Origin: TMP-86 sp046347195
GTDB taxonomy: Bacteria; Pseudomonadota; Gammaproteobacteria; Steroidobacterales; Steroidobacteraceae
Assembly: GCA_046347195.1 (NCBI GenBank)
Contig: JAXMGQ010000005.1
Span: 1-64,000, forward strand
DNA length: 64,000 bases
Direction: 5' to 3'
Both the position numbers and the translations under genes were made by a program. Positions 49,062 through 57,029 of this stretch are shown piece by piece. Under the pieces are notes generated by a model, which was given only the letters and a program-made list of their open reading frames with translations, made no database searches and was not told the DNA's origin. How positions within the stretch are numbered: the first letter of the stretch is position 1; every line of letters begins with the position of its first letter.

Positions 49062-49286
49062 GTGACCACGTTTCCTGCCGTACGCGGCACGGAACTTCTT
49101 ACTGCTTTGCAACGGCTCGGCTTCTCGCTGGTCCGGGTAAAAGGCAGTCACCATTTCGTTTGACATCCCGACGGTCGTGCCACGGTGGTTCCAGTTCACG
49201 CTGGCGAGACAATTGGTACCGGGTTGCTCAGTAGAATTCTCCGCGATTGCAAGCTTACGCGCGAGGAAGTCCAGAAGCAGTTGTGA
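49062..49286 (+). pseudogene. hicA: cassette 10 HicA-like toxin with in-frame stop
   Basis: Frame of 75 codons from a GTG overlapping the hicB stop. It reads LQRLGFSLVRVKGSHHFV, then TGA at 49161-49163, then HPDGRATVVPVHAGETIGTG and LLSRILRD. HicA binds RNA through this dsRBD-like fold and cleaves mRNA with its conserved His. The stop replaces the Arg usual in HHFVRHPDGR (CGA to TGA), just after the catalytic region begins, so the toxin should be inactive. Confidence 0.85.
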
Positions 49287-49293
49287 CGCCGGG

Positions 49294-49413
49294 GCCTAAC
49301 TACGAGCCGCCCATGGTAGGTCAGCAGTGGCGCGCCGCAAGCGTGCAGAGATATTTTACGCATGCGGCGCGCTGGGAACGTGAGCGCGCCGCGGCTCAAC
49401 GCGGGCGTTAGAG
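49294..49413 (+). repeat. attC: attC10 (120 bp, long form)
   Basis: 5' core GCCTAAC in context GCCGGGGCCTAAC, complementary with one mismatch to the cassette 10 left end GTTAAGCCCCGGC. 3' core GTTAGAG. Confidence 0.85.
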
Positions 49414-49472
49414 GCTGCTTGAGTGCCATATCGACGTATGGCGAAGTAACCATACACAGTGTATGATGCGCC

Positions 49473-49748
49473 ATGGTGAGCAGTTTCGACTGGGATCCAG
49501 TCAAGGACGCAGAGAACCAAGCGAAGCATGGGGTGTCGTTCGCTCAGGCTCAGTTGGCCTTTTTGGATCCCTATCGCGTTATCGCTCGAGACGCTGCTCA
49601 CAGCCGTTCCGAACAGCGCTATTACTGTTTCGGCCGGATTGAGGATGGCATTTTGACGGTCCGCTTCACTTATCGTGAGCAGACGATTCGAATCATAGGC
49701 GCAGGATTCTGGCGGCGCGGGAGGAAGATCTATGAAGCACACACCTAA
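49473..49748 (+). CDS. brnT: cassette 11 toxin BrnT
   Basis: 91 residues. The BrnT pattern is clear: FDWDPVKDAENQAKHGVSFA, then DAAHSRSEQRYYCFGRIEDG and VRFTYREQTIRIIGAGFWRR. BrnT is a RelE-like ribonuclease toxin. It overlaps brnA by 17 bases. A TGTATGATGCG-type stretch before the start may be the promoter or operator. Confidence 0.92.
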   Translation: MVSSFDWDPVKDAENQAKHGVSFAQAQLAFLDPYRVIARDAAHSRSEQRYYCFGRIEDGILTVRFTYREQTIRIIGAGFWRRGRKIYEAHT

Positions 49749-50004
49749 GTACACCGATGAGCGGCTTGGTCGCCTGGAAGTTGTCGAGGATTTCCTTCCT
49801 CCTCCTGACCAACTTGTCCTAAAGGAGGACGGTGTTAAGGTCACAATTTCACTCAGCAAGAAGAGCGTTGCCTTTTTCAAGGCGCACGCGGCGCGGTCAA
49901 AAGTGCCATACCAAAAGATGATTCGTAGTCTGCTCGATACATACGCAGATCGATACGAAAAGCAGCCTCTAACAAAAAGTTCGAGCGGACGGCGCTCAGC
50001 GTGA
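49732..50004 (+). CDS. brnA: cassette 11 antitoxin BrnA
   Basis: 90 residues. A CopG/RHH-type antitoxin: VLKEDGVKVTISLSKKSVAF, then FKAHAARSKVPYQKMIRSLL and DTYADRYEK. BrnA binds BrnT and represses the operon. The last 10 or so codons lie within attC11, so the C-terminus is set by the recombination site. Intact. Confidence 0.9.
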   Translation: MKHTPKYTDERLGRLEVVEDFLPPPDQLVLKEDGVKVTISLSKKSVAFFKAHAARSKVPYQKMIRSLLDTYADRYEKQPLTKSSSGRRSA

Positions 50005-50053
50005 AGAGCCAGTGGTCGCGTTCATGCCGCCGCCGCTCAATTCGGCGTTAGCT
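49967..50053 (+). repeat. attC: attC11 (87 bp)
   Basis: 5' core CTCTAAC preceded by GCAGC, complementary to the cassette 11 left end GTTAGAGGCTGC. 3' core GTTAGCT. Confidence 0.88.
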
Positions 50054-50084
50054 GGCATCAAATTCGATTGCGGACGATTCAGCC

Positions 50085-50324
50085 ATGGACTTTCAGATTA
50101 TTGGCGAAATTGGCGACGTTCAACTCATCGCCCGCGGCACCGGTGTTAAGATTCGAAGACATCTGCGCAAAGCCTATGGGCGGGGTAGTTGGCGCAAGCT
50201 CAAAGGATTTGCAACCGTCCGACTATCGAATGGAGCGCAACGGATGGTTGAGTTGCATTGGTATGAAGCGCATGGAAGCGGGCGTCGAGATTTGAAGATC
50301 AAGCTCTATCTGGACGAATTATGA
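50085..50324 (+). CDS. cassette 12 protein A, conserved, unknown function
   Basis: 79 residues, MDFQIIGEIGDVQLIARGTG, then LRKAYGRGSWRKLKGFATVR and VELHWYEAHGSGRRDLKIK. I recall similar small proteins in many Proteobacteria and integrons, without known function. The basic GRGSWRKLKG stretch and the RNase-toxin-like HWYEAHG suggest a toxin, but this is inference. It overlaps the next gene by 4 bases. Confidence 0.65.
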   Translation: MDFQIIGEIGDVQLIARGTGVKIRRHLRKAYGRGSWRKLKGFATVRLSNGAQRMVELHWYEAHGSGRRDLKIKLYLDEL

Positions 50325-50557
50325 AACAACCTACCAAATCATTTGCTTTGTGCATCGATAACACGGACTACAAAGCATCTCTTATTCCTGGAAAGGTATA
50401 TCGTTTGGTTTCGGATCTTCGGGCGGCGAAAGACGATCTCGTTCGAATTGTCGACGAAAGTGGTGAAGATTACCTGTATCACAAGCGCCACTTTGTTTTT
50501 GTTGACTTTCCTCCCGCAATCAAAAGGCAAATCTTGGCCATCGAGGATGCCAGCTAA
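50321..50557 (+). CDS. cassette 12 protein B, conserved, unknown function
   Basis: 78 residues: FALCIDNTDYKASLIPGKVY, then RLVSDLRAAKDDLVRIVDES and GEDYLYHKRHFVFVDFPPA. A small beta-rich acidic protein also seen elsewhere as an uncharacterised family. Its stop is formed by the attC12 5' core. The coupled pair could be a toxin-antitoxin module; unproven. Confidence 0.65.
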   Translation: MKQPTKSFALCIDNTDYKASLIPGKVYRLVSDLRAAKDDLVRIVDESGEDYLYHKRHFVFVDFPPAIKRQILAIEDAS

Positions 50558-50639
50558 CTACCGCATCGAGCGCGCGCATGAAGGATAAAATGCTCAAGTC
50601 AGGTGTGGGCGCGTGCGGCGCTCATGCGGGTCGTTGAGC
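50552..50639 (+). repeat. attC: attC12 (88 bp, main class), last of the array
   Basis: 5' core AGCTAAC preceded by GATGCC, complementary to the cassette 12 left end GTTAGCTGGCATC. 3' core GTTGAGC. Beyond it no further attC is seen; the next 250 bases hold no recognised gene. Confidence 0.9.
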
Positions 50640-50889
50640 CTGTAGAAGAAGGCCCCTCTTGTGGGAGCTTCCAACGGGAGGCGATATGGGCGACGATAGA
50701 TTGGCGTACATCGTTGCACTTCGATTGAGACGAGAAAATCGGACGCAGCCGACGAGCCGGGCGCGGGCGGGATAGAAAACATGGACCGAGAATCTCAACG
50801 AAAATGCCCTGAGCCTGGAACGCGACCTCATTCTCGACTTTTTCTACAGTCTCGTTAGCAAACTTGACTATGTAACGCGTGGCGTCCCA

Positions 50890-51918
50890 CTACCCGGGTA
50901 ACTGTTCCGCCGCCTTCGCGTGCACTTGTAGAAGTTCGCGCACCGCCTCCGGCGACCGGGCGCGGCCCATGCCGCATTCGGTCGCGATGCCAAAGCCCGG
51001 GGCGTGGCGCGCGGCCACCCGCATGCGACGTGCCGTGCCCTCGACGCCATCGCCGGCGTGCACCAGGCCGAGGAACAACTGGGTCTCGCGGTGCAGGCGC
51101 AGGCCGGCCAGCGGCGCGAAGTAGGCATCGTCATCACGGTCGATCGGCACGGGCATGTGCATCCAATGCACGATGCGGCCCGCGTGCTCGCACAGCAGGT
51201 TGGCAAGGCTCACTGCCTTGGCGAGGTCCAGCGGCTCGATGCCGTGCTTGCCGTCCATGTCGCCGTAGCAGAGGTGAAAGCCCAACTCGACCTCGGCCGG
51301 AATGGGCGAGCACAGGTCGCGGAAGCGACGTGCGAATACCGCAGGCGTGTCGGCGTGGTAGGGCATGTGCGGCAGGCGCGCATCCCACTGCAGCATCTCG
51401 AAGCACACATCCCACTGCATCGCGAGGTCATGATGGGGGATGGCCTCGAACACGCGCCGGGCCTCGGCGATCATGGCCTGGGTGTACGCAGGCAGCAGAC
51501 GTTCCACGTCTTCGGCTACCACGAAGGCGCCGATGACCGCGGTGGGCGTGGGCAGGCTCACCTGGAAGCGGCAGGTGGCAGGCAGTTCGCCACGCTCGCG
51601 CGCCGCCAGGAAGTCGATGTAGGAGGCGCGCGCCTCGCGCGCATAGCCCAATTCGCCGAAGCGCAGGGCTGAGTCAGCCGTGCCGGCCTGGATGCGCAAC
51701 TGCGCGATGCCTATGTCCGGCGGCGGGGGCTGGTCGCCCACCTCCAGGAAATGCGCTGCCCGAAGCAGTGGCCACTGCCAACTGATCCACAGGCGCCGCC
51801 CGCCCACCTCGCCATCGGGGCAGCGGTGCAGGTGCTGGCCCAAGGCTCCGCCCGCGGTGGCAAACACGTCGTCGACGGTGGGCAGGCCTATGCTGCCGAC
51901 CAGGTGCACGGGTCTCAT
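50890..51918 (-). CDS. MetE-like (cobalamin-independent methionine synthase/UROD superfamily) protein
   Basis: 342 residues, about half the length of MetE. TIM-barrel landmarks are VHLVGSIGLPTVDDVF at the start, EVELGFHLCYGDMDGKHGIE, and GIATECGMGRARSPEAVREL. The latter two hold candidate zinc ligands (His and Cys in HLCYGD, Glu-Cys in TECGMG), as in the C-terminal domain of MetE. Single-domain members use varied methyl donors; the substrate is unknown. Divergent from a TetR regulator 112 bases away, which probably controls it. Confidence 0.7.
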   Translation of the reverse strand: MRPVHLVGSIGLPTVDDVFATAGGALGQHLHRCPDGEVGGRRLWISWQWPLLRAAHFLEVGDQPPPPDIGIAQLRIQAGTADSALRFGELGYAREARASYIDFLAARERGELPATCRFQVSLPTPTAVIGAFVVAEDVERLLPAYTQAMIAEARRVFEAIPHHDLAMQWDVCFEMLQWDARLPHMPYHADTPAVFARRFRDLCSPIPAEVELGFHLCYGDMDGKHGIEPLDLAKAVSLANLLCEHAGRIVHWMHMPVPIDRDDDAYFAPLAGLRLHRETQLFLGLVHAGDGVEGTARRMRVAARHAPGFGIATECGMGRARSPEAVRELLQVHAKAAEQLPG

Positions 51919-51994
51919 GATGATGCGCCTCCGGGGAGGCTGGACATCGCCGCTGCCCCCACGATAAAAAGATGCGCCTGCCGCTTGTCGGCCG

Positions 51995-52015
51995 GCCGTT
52001 AACGAAACCGGTTAG
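51995..52015. promoter_or_regulatory. candidate TetR operator in the divergent gap
   Basis: TAACGAAACCGGTTA (TAAC-N7-GTTA) lies between the MetE-like and TetR genes, just upstream of the TetR start. Suitable for a dimeric repressor, but the dyad is short. Confidence 0.35.
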
Positions 52016-52030
52016 TATCGATGTTGTACC

Positions 52031-52672
52031 ATGAGAAACCTCCGGGCGAAAGCCCCTGTCAGCCGCCACCCTGATACCGTCAGGCGCCGCATCCTCGATG
52101 CGGCCCAGGCCGAGTTCATGGCCCACGGTTACGAGGCCGCCAGCACCAACCGCATTGCCGAACGGTTCGCGGGCTCCAAGGCCACGCTGTTCCGCCACTT
52201 CGCCACCAAGGAGGCTGTTCTCGAGGCGGTCGTGCATCGTATCGCGAGCCAGTGGGAGGGCGCGGTCGACTGGAAATCGCTACCCGATGGCGCTCCCGTG
52301 GAATGGCTCGAGGCAGTTGGCCTGCGCATCCTGGGCTGGATACTCGGCGATGAGCCGCTGTTCATCGGCCGCCTCGCCGTCGCCGAGGGTCACAAGTTCC
52401 CCGCGCTGGAGCGCACCTTCGAGCAGGCGGCATCACGGCCACTGCGCGCGGTCATCGCCCGGCAACTTCGTCGCTGGTCGCGTGCCGGCCTGGTCGCGTG
52501 CCCGCGCCCGGCGGCCGACGCGGACCACTGGATTGATCTCGTGGTGTCTGGCGCCGTGAGTCGCAGACTCTATGGCGCACCTCCCATGACCGAGGCGCAG
52601 GTGCGCGCGCACGTCTCGCGCGCCGTGGAGCTCTTCATCGACGGCTGCGGATCTCGACTCGTGAAGCGGTGA
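52031..52672 (+). CDS. TetR family transcriptional regulator
   Basis: 213 residues. The N-terminal HTH is typical: RRRILDAAQAEFMAHGYEAA, then STNRIAERFAGSKATLFRHF and ATKEAVLEAVVHRIA. The C-terminal helical domain resembles TetR_C types with LFIGRLAVAEGHKFPAL. The effector is unknown. Divergent orientation suggests it represses the MetE-like gene and itself. Confidence 0.9.
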   Translation: MRNLRAKAPVSRHPDTVRRRILDAAQAEFMAHGYEAASTNRIAERFAGSKATLFRHFATKEAVLEAVVHRIASQWEGAVDWKSLPDGAPVEWLEAVGLRILGWILGDEPLFIGRLAVAEGHKFPALERTFEQAASRPLRAVIARQLRRWSRAGLVACPRPAADADHWIDLVVSGAVSRRLYGAPPMTEAQVRAHVSRAVELFIDGCGSRLVKR

Positions 52673-53165
52673 GGGCGTGGTGCCGAGTTGGTCGGTTCAA
52701 GCGACGATCGCCGTCGCTGCGGCATCAGCTGGCATTATGGTCAGCGCCAGTTGCGGTGCTGCTCCACTGAGCGCAGGCATGGTCGCCGTCATCGTGCGTT
52801 CGCGATAACGGCGAAGGCTCACGGACTAGCGGTCAAGAAGGAGGGAGTGCCAGATGTCTACATAAAGGTTGCCGATAGCGGCAACCGGAGAATCCAGGTC
52901 TTTTGCCCCGCACGCTCAGATTTGGACGCGCTCTTCATTGCCGTGGCTTCGCAACATACCCGACCTTCCTGCTTGCGAGCAGCAATAGAGGTCCAGTTGG
53001 CAAAGGTTCCGCTGCGGTTGCGATTGCCCTCATCGTCCTTGCATGGCAAGCCGCGAAGAGGTCGGTCCCGCGGGCGGTGCGCGATGTTGGCTGATAGCCG
53101 CATGCGGCGCGCGCCTATCCCGCGCGGGCTCCTCCGGGCCTCTACTGGGCGTCGGGAGGCATGTA
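52673..53165 (+). other. gap of 493 bases with one possible short ORF
   Basis: A 42-codon frame at 52680-52808 reads ATIAVAAASAGIMVSASCGA and ends IVRSR, a hydrophobic peptide from a GTG. The core IMVSASCGAAPL is shared with cassette 6, with the substitutions in that core silent. The rest (52810-53165) shows fragments such as VPDVYIKVADSGNRRIQVF without start or family, possibly remnants. Confidence 0.35.
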
Positions 53166-53633
53166 ATGTCGACGTCGCCCAAGTGGATGCTCTTGATCCT
53201 GGTGGCCCTCACGCAGGCGGCCTGCGACGAGGCGGCCGAACAGGCTCACCTCGGGCTTCACCTGCGCGTGGTGACGCTCGATCTTCCCGATGGCCGTGCG
53301 GGCGAGCCGTATCGTGCGGCATTGGTCGCGGATGGAGGCACGCTTCCCTACTCCTGGCATGTAAAGCGGGGAGACCTGCCGGCCGGCCTCTTGCTCGATG
53401 ACTACACCGGCGCCATCAGTGGCACGCCCAACTCGCCGAAAGCGGGCGTGATCACCTTGCAGGTACTCGATTCCAGTGTGCCCGTGCAAAGTGCGGCGCT
53501 GGACGTGAGCCTGTGGATATTCGATGCGGACGCGAAGCGATCTCATGTCGATCATCGCGACCTGTCGGCGGCGGCATCGCGGATGCGGGAGCAGCATTAC
53601 TTTCCCGCTCCGGGCGATGCGGTACCCAACTGA
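53166..53633 (+). CDS. lipoprotein with a putative Ig-like (He_PIG) domain
   Basis: 155 residues. Signal peptide with lipobox: MLLILVALTQAACDEAAE, Cys about residue 20. Residues about 35-115 (LPDGRAGEPYRAALVADGG, then LPYSWHVKRGDLPAGLLLDD and TGAISGTPNSPKAG) match the putative Ig domain found in surface proteins. The start at 53166 is the ATG directly before the signal peptide. It may be exported with the large protein downstream. Confidence 0.8.
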   Translation: MSTSPKWMLLILVALTQAACDEAAEQAHLGLHLRVVTLDLPDGRAGEPYRAALVADGGTLPYSWHVKRGDLPAGLLLDDYTGAISGTPNSPKAGVITLQVLDSSVPVQSAALDVSLWIFDADAKRSHVDHRDLSAAASRMREQHYFPAPGDAVPN

Positions 53634-53878
53634 TCCCGTTTCTCGCATCAGCAGCGCGTCGCGTCATTCCAGGGGTGGAACGTCGCCCACGATAAGTTAA
53701 CTCGCCAGAAATATCTGACATAAGTCCGGTAAATTCTTCCGCGCATAACGCAGAGTCATTCGAGCCCGCGCAGTCGGGCTAGCACCGCTCCTGAGGTTCA
53801 TGTCGCGACGTCGTCGCGCGCGGGAGCAGTGCGCGGAATGAAGTTGAACGGCGCTCTCTGCGGCCAGCCGGACGAATC

Positions 53879-56800
53879 GTGAGCGAGAAATTCCTGGGGA
53901 TGTCGTGGCGCGCAGCCTGCGCTGCCGCCTGTTGTCTGATCATCTGCTCGATCGCGCATCCCGCGCAGCCGGTCCTTCAACGCGGGTACGACGCGGCAGT
54001 CACGGGTGCGAACCTCCACGAAACGCTGCTGACCACGAGCAACGTCAACCGCAACAGTTTCGGCAAGCTGTTCTCGCTGGCAGTGGATGATGCGGTGTTC
54101 GCACAGCCCTTGTACGTGCCGGGCGTCGATGTCGCGGGGAAGGGCACGCGCAACGTCGTCTACGTGGCGACGATGAGCGACACGCTGTACGCGTTCGACG
54201 CGGATACGGGTGGCACGCCCCTGTGGAGCGTGAACCTCGCGACCCGCGTGGGTGCGACGCCGGTGCAGATGGCGCGCTTCGCCTTCTCCGGCAATCGCAA
54301 CATCGTCGGCAACCTCGGGGTCCTGAGCACACCGGTCATCGACCCTTCGACGAATCTGCTCTACGTGGTGGCCTGCACGCTGGAGAACGGCACCATGGCC
54401 TACCGGCTGCATGCGGTGGACATCCGCGATGGCAGCGAGCCCCTCGGATCCGGCGTGCGAATCGCGGCGAGCTACAAGGGGTCCACCTTCGATGCGCGTT
54501 ACCAGACGCAGCGCGTGTCGCTGGCGTTGGCGGGTAACCAGGTGGTGTTCGGCTTCGCCGCCGTCGAGCTGGAGTACGCCGGCGGCTACGTGGGCTGGAT
54601 GATGGCCTACGACAAGCGCACGCTGAAGCGGAGCGGCGTCTTCGCCACCGTCACCACCGGCAATCGCGGCGGCGGCGTCTGGCAGTCGGGCCGTCCGCCG
54701 GTCATCGACGCGTCGGGCTTTGCCTATGTCTTCGTCGGCAATGCCTATGGTCAGGGCTACGATGGCGTGAACAACTTCAGCGAAAGCGTGCTCAAGCTCG
54801 ACCTGGCGCACGGACTGAAGCTCATCGACTGGTTCACCCCGTCGAACTGGAGCGCACTGGATGCAGGTGATCTCGACCTGACCAGTTCAGGACCGCTGCT
54901 CATCCCCGGCGCCAACCGCCTGGTTGGAGGTGGCAAGAGCGGGGTCTTCTATGTCCTCGACACCACCGACCTGGGTCACCTGAAGACCGGCGATACGCAG
55001 ATCCCGCAGAAGCTCAGCGTGTGTCCTGCCGAGATCATCGGCGGTCCCGTGTATTGGCAGCGCTCCGCCGCCAGGGGCGGTTCGCTCCTGTACGACTGGT
55101 GCGAGAGTGACTGGGCGAAGGCGTGGTCATTCGCAGGCTCGGTGCTCAGTTCATCTCCCGTCACCCAGGGCAGCGGCAGCCAGTACTGGCCGGGCGGGAT
55201 CTTGACGTTGTCCGCGAACGGCGACCAGGCGGGCAGCGGCATCCTGTGGGCGAGCGTGGTGAACGCGGGGGATGAATCCGACAACCCGCCGCGAAGCGGC
55301 ACCCTGCATGCCTACGATGCGTCGGACCTGGGGCACGAGCTGTGGAATTCGGCGCAGAACGCCTCGCGCGACAAGCTCGGCAACTTCGGCAAGTTCGTGC
55401 CGCCGATGGTGGCCAACGGTCGCGTCTACGCGGCGACCTGGTCGAACCAGGTGGTGGTGTACGGCCTGCTGTCCAGCTATGAGCTCTCCTCGACGGCCGT
55501 GGACTTCGGCACGCAGGCGGTGAAAGTGGCGAGCGCGCCGCAGACCATCACGCTGACCAACACCGGACGGATCACATTGCCACTGACCAGCATCGCCATC
55601 ACGGGGCCGGATGCTGGCTCATTCGGGCAATCGAATGATTGTGGTGGCTCGCTGGACGCGGGCGCTTCGTGCACGCTCTCCATCGTCTTCACGCCGTCAG
55701 GCAGTGGCGGTGCCGGCGCGACGCTCGGCATCCGCACCTCCTCCACCGCGGGCAACCAGGCCGTGCAGCTCACGGGCACCGGTGCCGTGCCGGCCTGGTC
55801 ACTGTCGGCATCGACCCTGGACTTCGGCAGTGTCCAGGTGGACACGGCCAGCCCGGCCCAGTCCGTCGTGTTACGCAACACCGGCGTGGTGAGCCTGCCC
55901 ATCGAGGCGATGTCGCTGTCGACCGCCGGGTCGCGGCCCTTCGCCATGAGCAGTGATTGTGGAAGTCCGGTACCGGCCGGTGCGAGCTGTTCGATCAGCG
56001 TGGTCTTCGACCCCGACAGCGCGGGCACGGTCTCCGCCGCGCTGGTGATCGCCACCGGTGCGGGAGGGGGAACGCAGCAGGTGGCGCTCGGGGGCTCCGG
56101 CTACCGGCTGACCTTCTCGCTGTCGAGCGCATCGCTCGACTTCGGCGACCAGGCCTTGAACGAAGCCAGCCTGCCTGCCGCCCTCGTCCTCACCAACACG
56201 AGCCCCGTGGCGCTGAGCGTCTCGAGCGTCACGATCACGCCGGCATCGGGCTCGCCGTTCACGCAGAGCAGCGATTGCGGCGCGGCGCTGTCCGCAGGCG
56301 CCTCCTGCACCATCCAGGTCCTCTTCAAGCCCGCGAACGCAGGTCCCGCCCAGGCCTCGCTCGACATCGGCACCGCGGCGGGCAATGCCAGCACCACGCT
56401 CGCGGGAAACGGCATCTATCGCGTGGTCCTGACGGCCGAGGCCACCACGGTGACCGTCGGCGAGCCGGTGATTCTGGCGTGGACGAGCGCCCCGGACGCG
56501 GTGTGCACGGCATCGGGTGGTCGGGACGGTGATCACTGGGCGGGCACGATGGCGGCCTCCGGCTCCATCCAGATGGTCGAGACATCGGCGGGGTCGGTGA
56601 CCTACGCACTCGATTGCCTCGCCCATGGCGTCGCGGAGCACGCCTCGGTGGAGGTCACGCACACCCTGCCGGCAGTGACCCTGTCGGTCTCCCCGGCCAG
56701 CGTGACCGTCGGGCAGTCGGTGACGTTGACGTGGACGTCGACCGATGCCGGCAGTTGTTCCGCGAATGGCGGCACGAACGGTGACGGTTGGGCAGGGGAT

Positions 56801-57022
56801 CGGCCGCTCTCAGGCTCCGCGTCCGTCAAGGTGAGCCAGTCCGGCACGATCAACTACGGCCTGACGTGCATCGCGGGCAGTCAGTCGGCCTCCGCCTCGC
56901 AACGGGTCCAGGCCAATGATCCGCCGAGCTCCGGCGGCGGAGCGCTGGACCTGCGAACACTGCTGGCGCTGCTCGCGCTGGCGGTGTTGGGGAGCGCGCG
57001 ACGCCGCCGGCAGCTGGTATGA
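53879..57022 (+). CDS. secreted beta-propeller protein with choice-of-anchor repeats and C-terminal sorting tail
   Basis: 1047 residues from a GTG (an ATG at 53900 is an alternative). Signal peptide about 1-30. Residues about 35-530 form a PQQ-type propeller with repeats such as NVVYVATMSDTLYAFDADTG. Three choice-of-anchor D units follow (SSTAVDFGTQAVKVASAPQT, LDFGSVQVDTASPAQSVVL, LDFGDQALNEASLPAALVL), then two Ig-like segments (VTVGEPVILAWTS, VTVGQSVTLTWTS). The end is a Gly-rich linker, a hydrophobic helix LRTLLALLALAVLG and RRRRQ, a sorting-type tail. Substrate or partner unknown. Confidence 0.8.
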   Translation: MSEKFLGMSWRAACAAACCLIICSIAHPAQPVLQRGYDAAVTGANLHETLLTTSNVNRNSFGKLFSLAVDDAVFAQPLYVPGVDVAGKGTRNVVYVATMSDTLYAFDADTGGTPLWSVNLATRVGATPVQMARFAFSGNRNIVGNLGVLSTPVIDPSTNLLYVVACTLENGTMAYRLHAVDIRDGSEPLGSGVRIAASYKGSTFDARYQTQRVSLALAGNQVVFGFAAVELEYAGGYVGWMMAYDKRTLKRSGVFATVTTGNRGGGVWQSGRPPVIDASGFAYVFVGNAYGQGYDGVNNFSESVLKLDLAHGLKLIDWFTPSNWSALDAGDLDLTSSGPLLIPGANRLVGGGKSGVFYVLDTTDLGHLKTGDTQIPQKLSVCPAEIIGGPVYWQRSAARGGSLLYDWCESDWAKAWSFAGSVLSSSPVTQGSGSQYWPGGILTLSANGDQAGSGILWASVVNAGDESDNPPRSGTLHAYDASDLGHELWNSAQNASRDKLGNFGKFVPPMVANGRVYAATWSNQVVVYGLLSSYELSSTAVDFGTQAVKVASAPQTITLTNTGRITLPLTSIAITGPDAGSFGQSNDCGGSLDAGASCTLSIVFTPSGSGGAGATLGIRTSSTAGNQAVQLTGTGAVPAWSLSASTLDFGSVQVDTASPAQSVVLRNTGVVSLPIEAMSLSTAGSRPFAMSSDCGSPVPAGASCSISVVFDPDSAGTVSAALVIATGAGGGTQQVALGGSGYRLTFSLSSASLDFGDQALNEASLPAALVLTNTSPVALSVSSVTITPASGSPFTQSSDCGAALSAGASCTIQVLFKPANAGPAQASLDIGTAAGNASTTLAGNGIYRVVLTAEATTVTVGEPVILAWTSAPDAVCTASGGRDGDHWAGTMAASGSIQMVETSAGSVTYALDCLAHGVAEHASVEVTHTLPAVTLSVSPASVTVGQSVTLTWTSTDAGSCSANGGTNGDGWAGDRPLSGSASVKVSQSGTINYGLTCIAGSQSASASQRVQANDPPSSGGGALDLRTLLALLALAVLGSARRRRQLV

Positions 57023-57029
57023 GGCGACT

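Larger units (their letters stand above)
47468..49065 (+). pseudogene. hicB: cassette 10 HicB-like antitoxin, split by IS copy E
   Basis: The first 7 codons (MTRQFNV) are at 47468-47488 and the rest at 48871-49065: VVERDTDGYFVASVPSLPGC, then HTQAKSLDELMQRISEAIEL and a C-terminal VTVNA. The IS sits between codons 7 and 8 with an 8-bp duplication. The remaining frame has an in-frame GTG at 48871 that could restart translation. Confidence 0.88.

Noticed and set aside
34955..50639. CRISPR array, from the recurring ~88-bp similar repeats
   Set aside because: The repeats are far apart, contain ORFs between them, and have attC cores; no cas genes.
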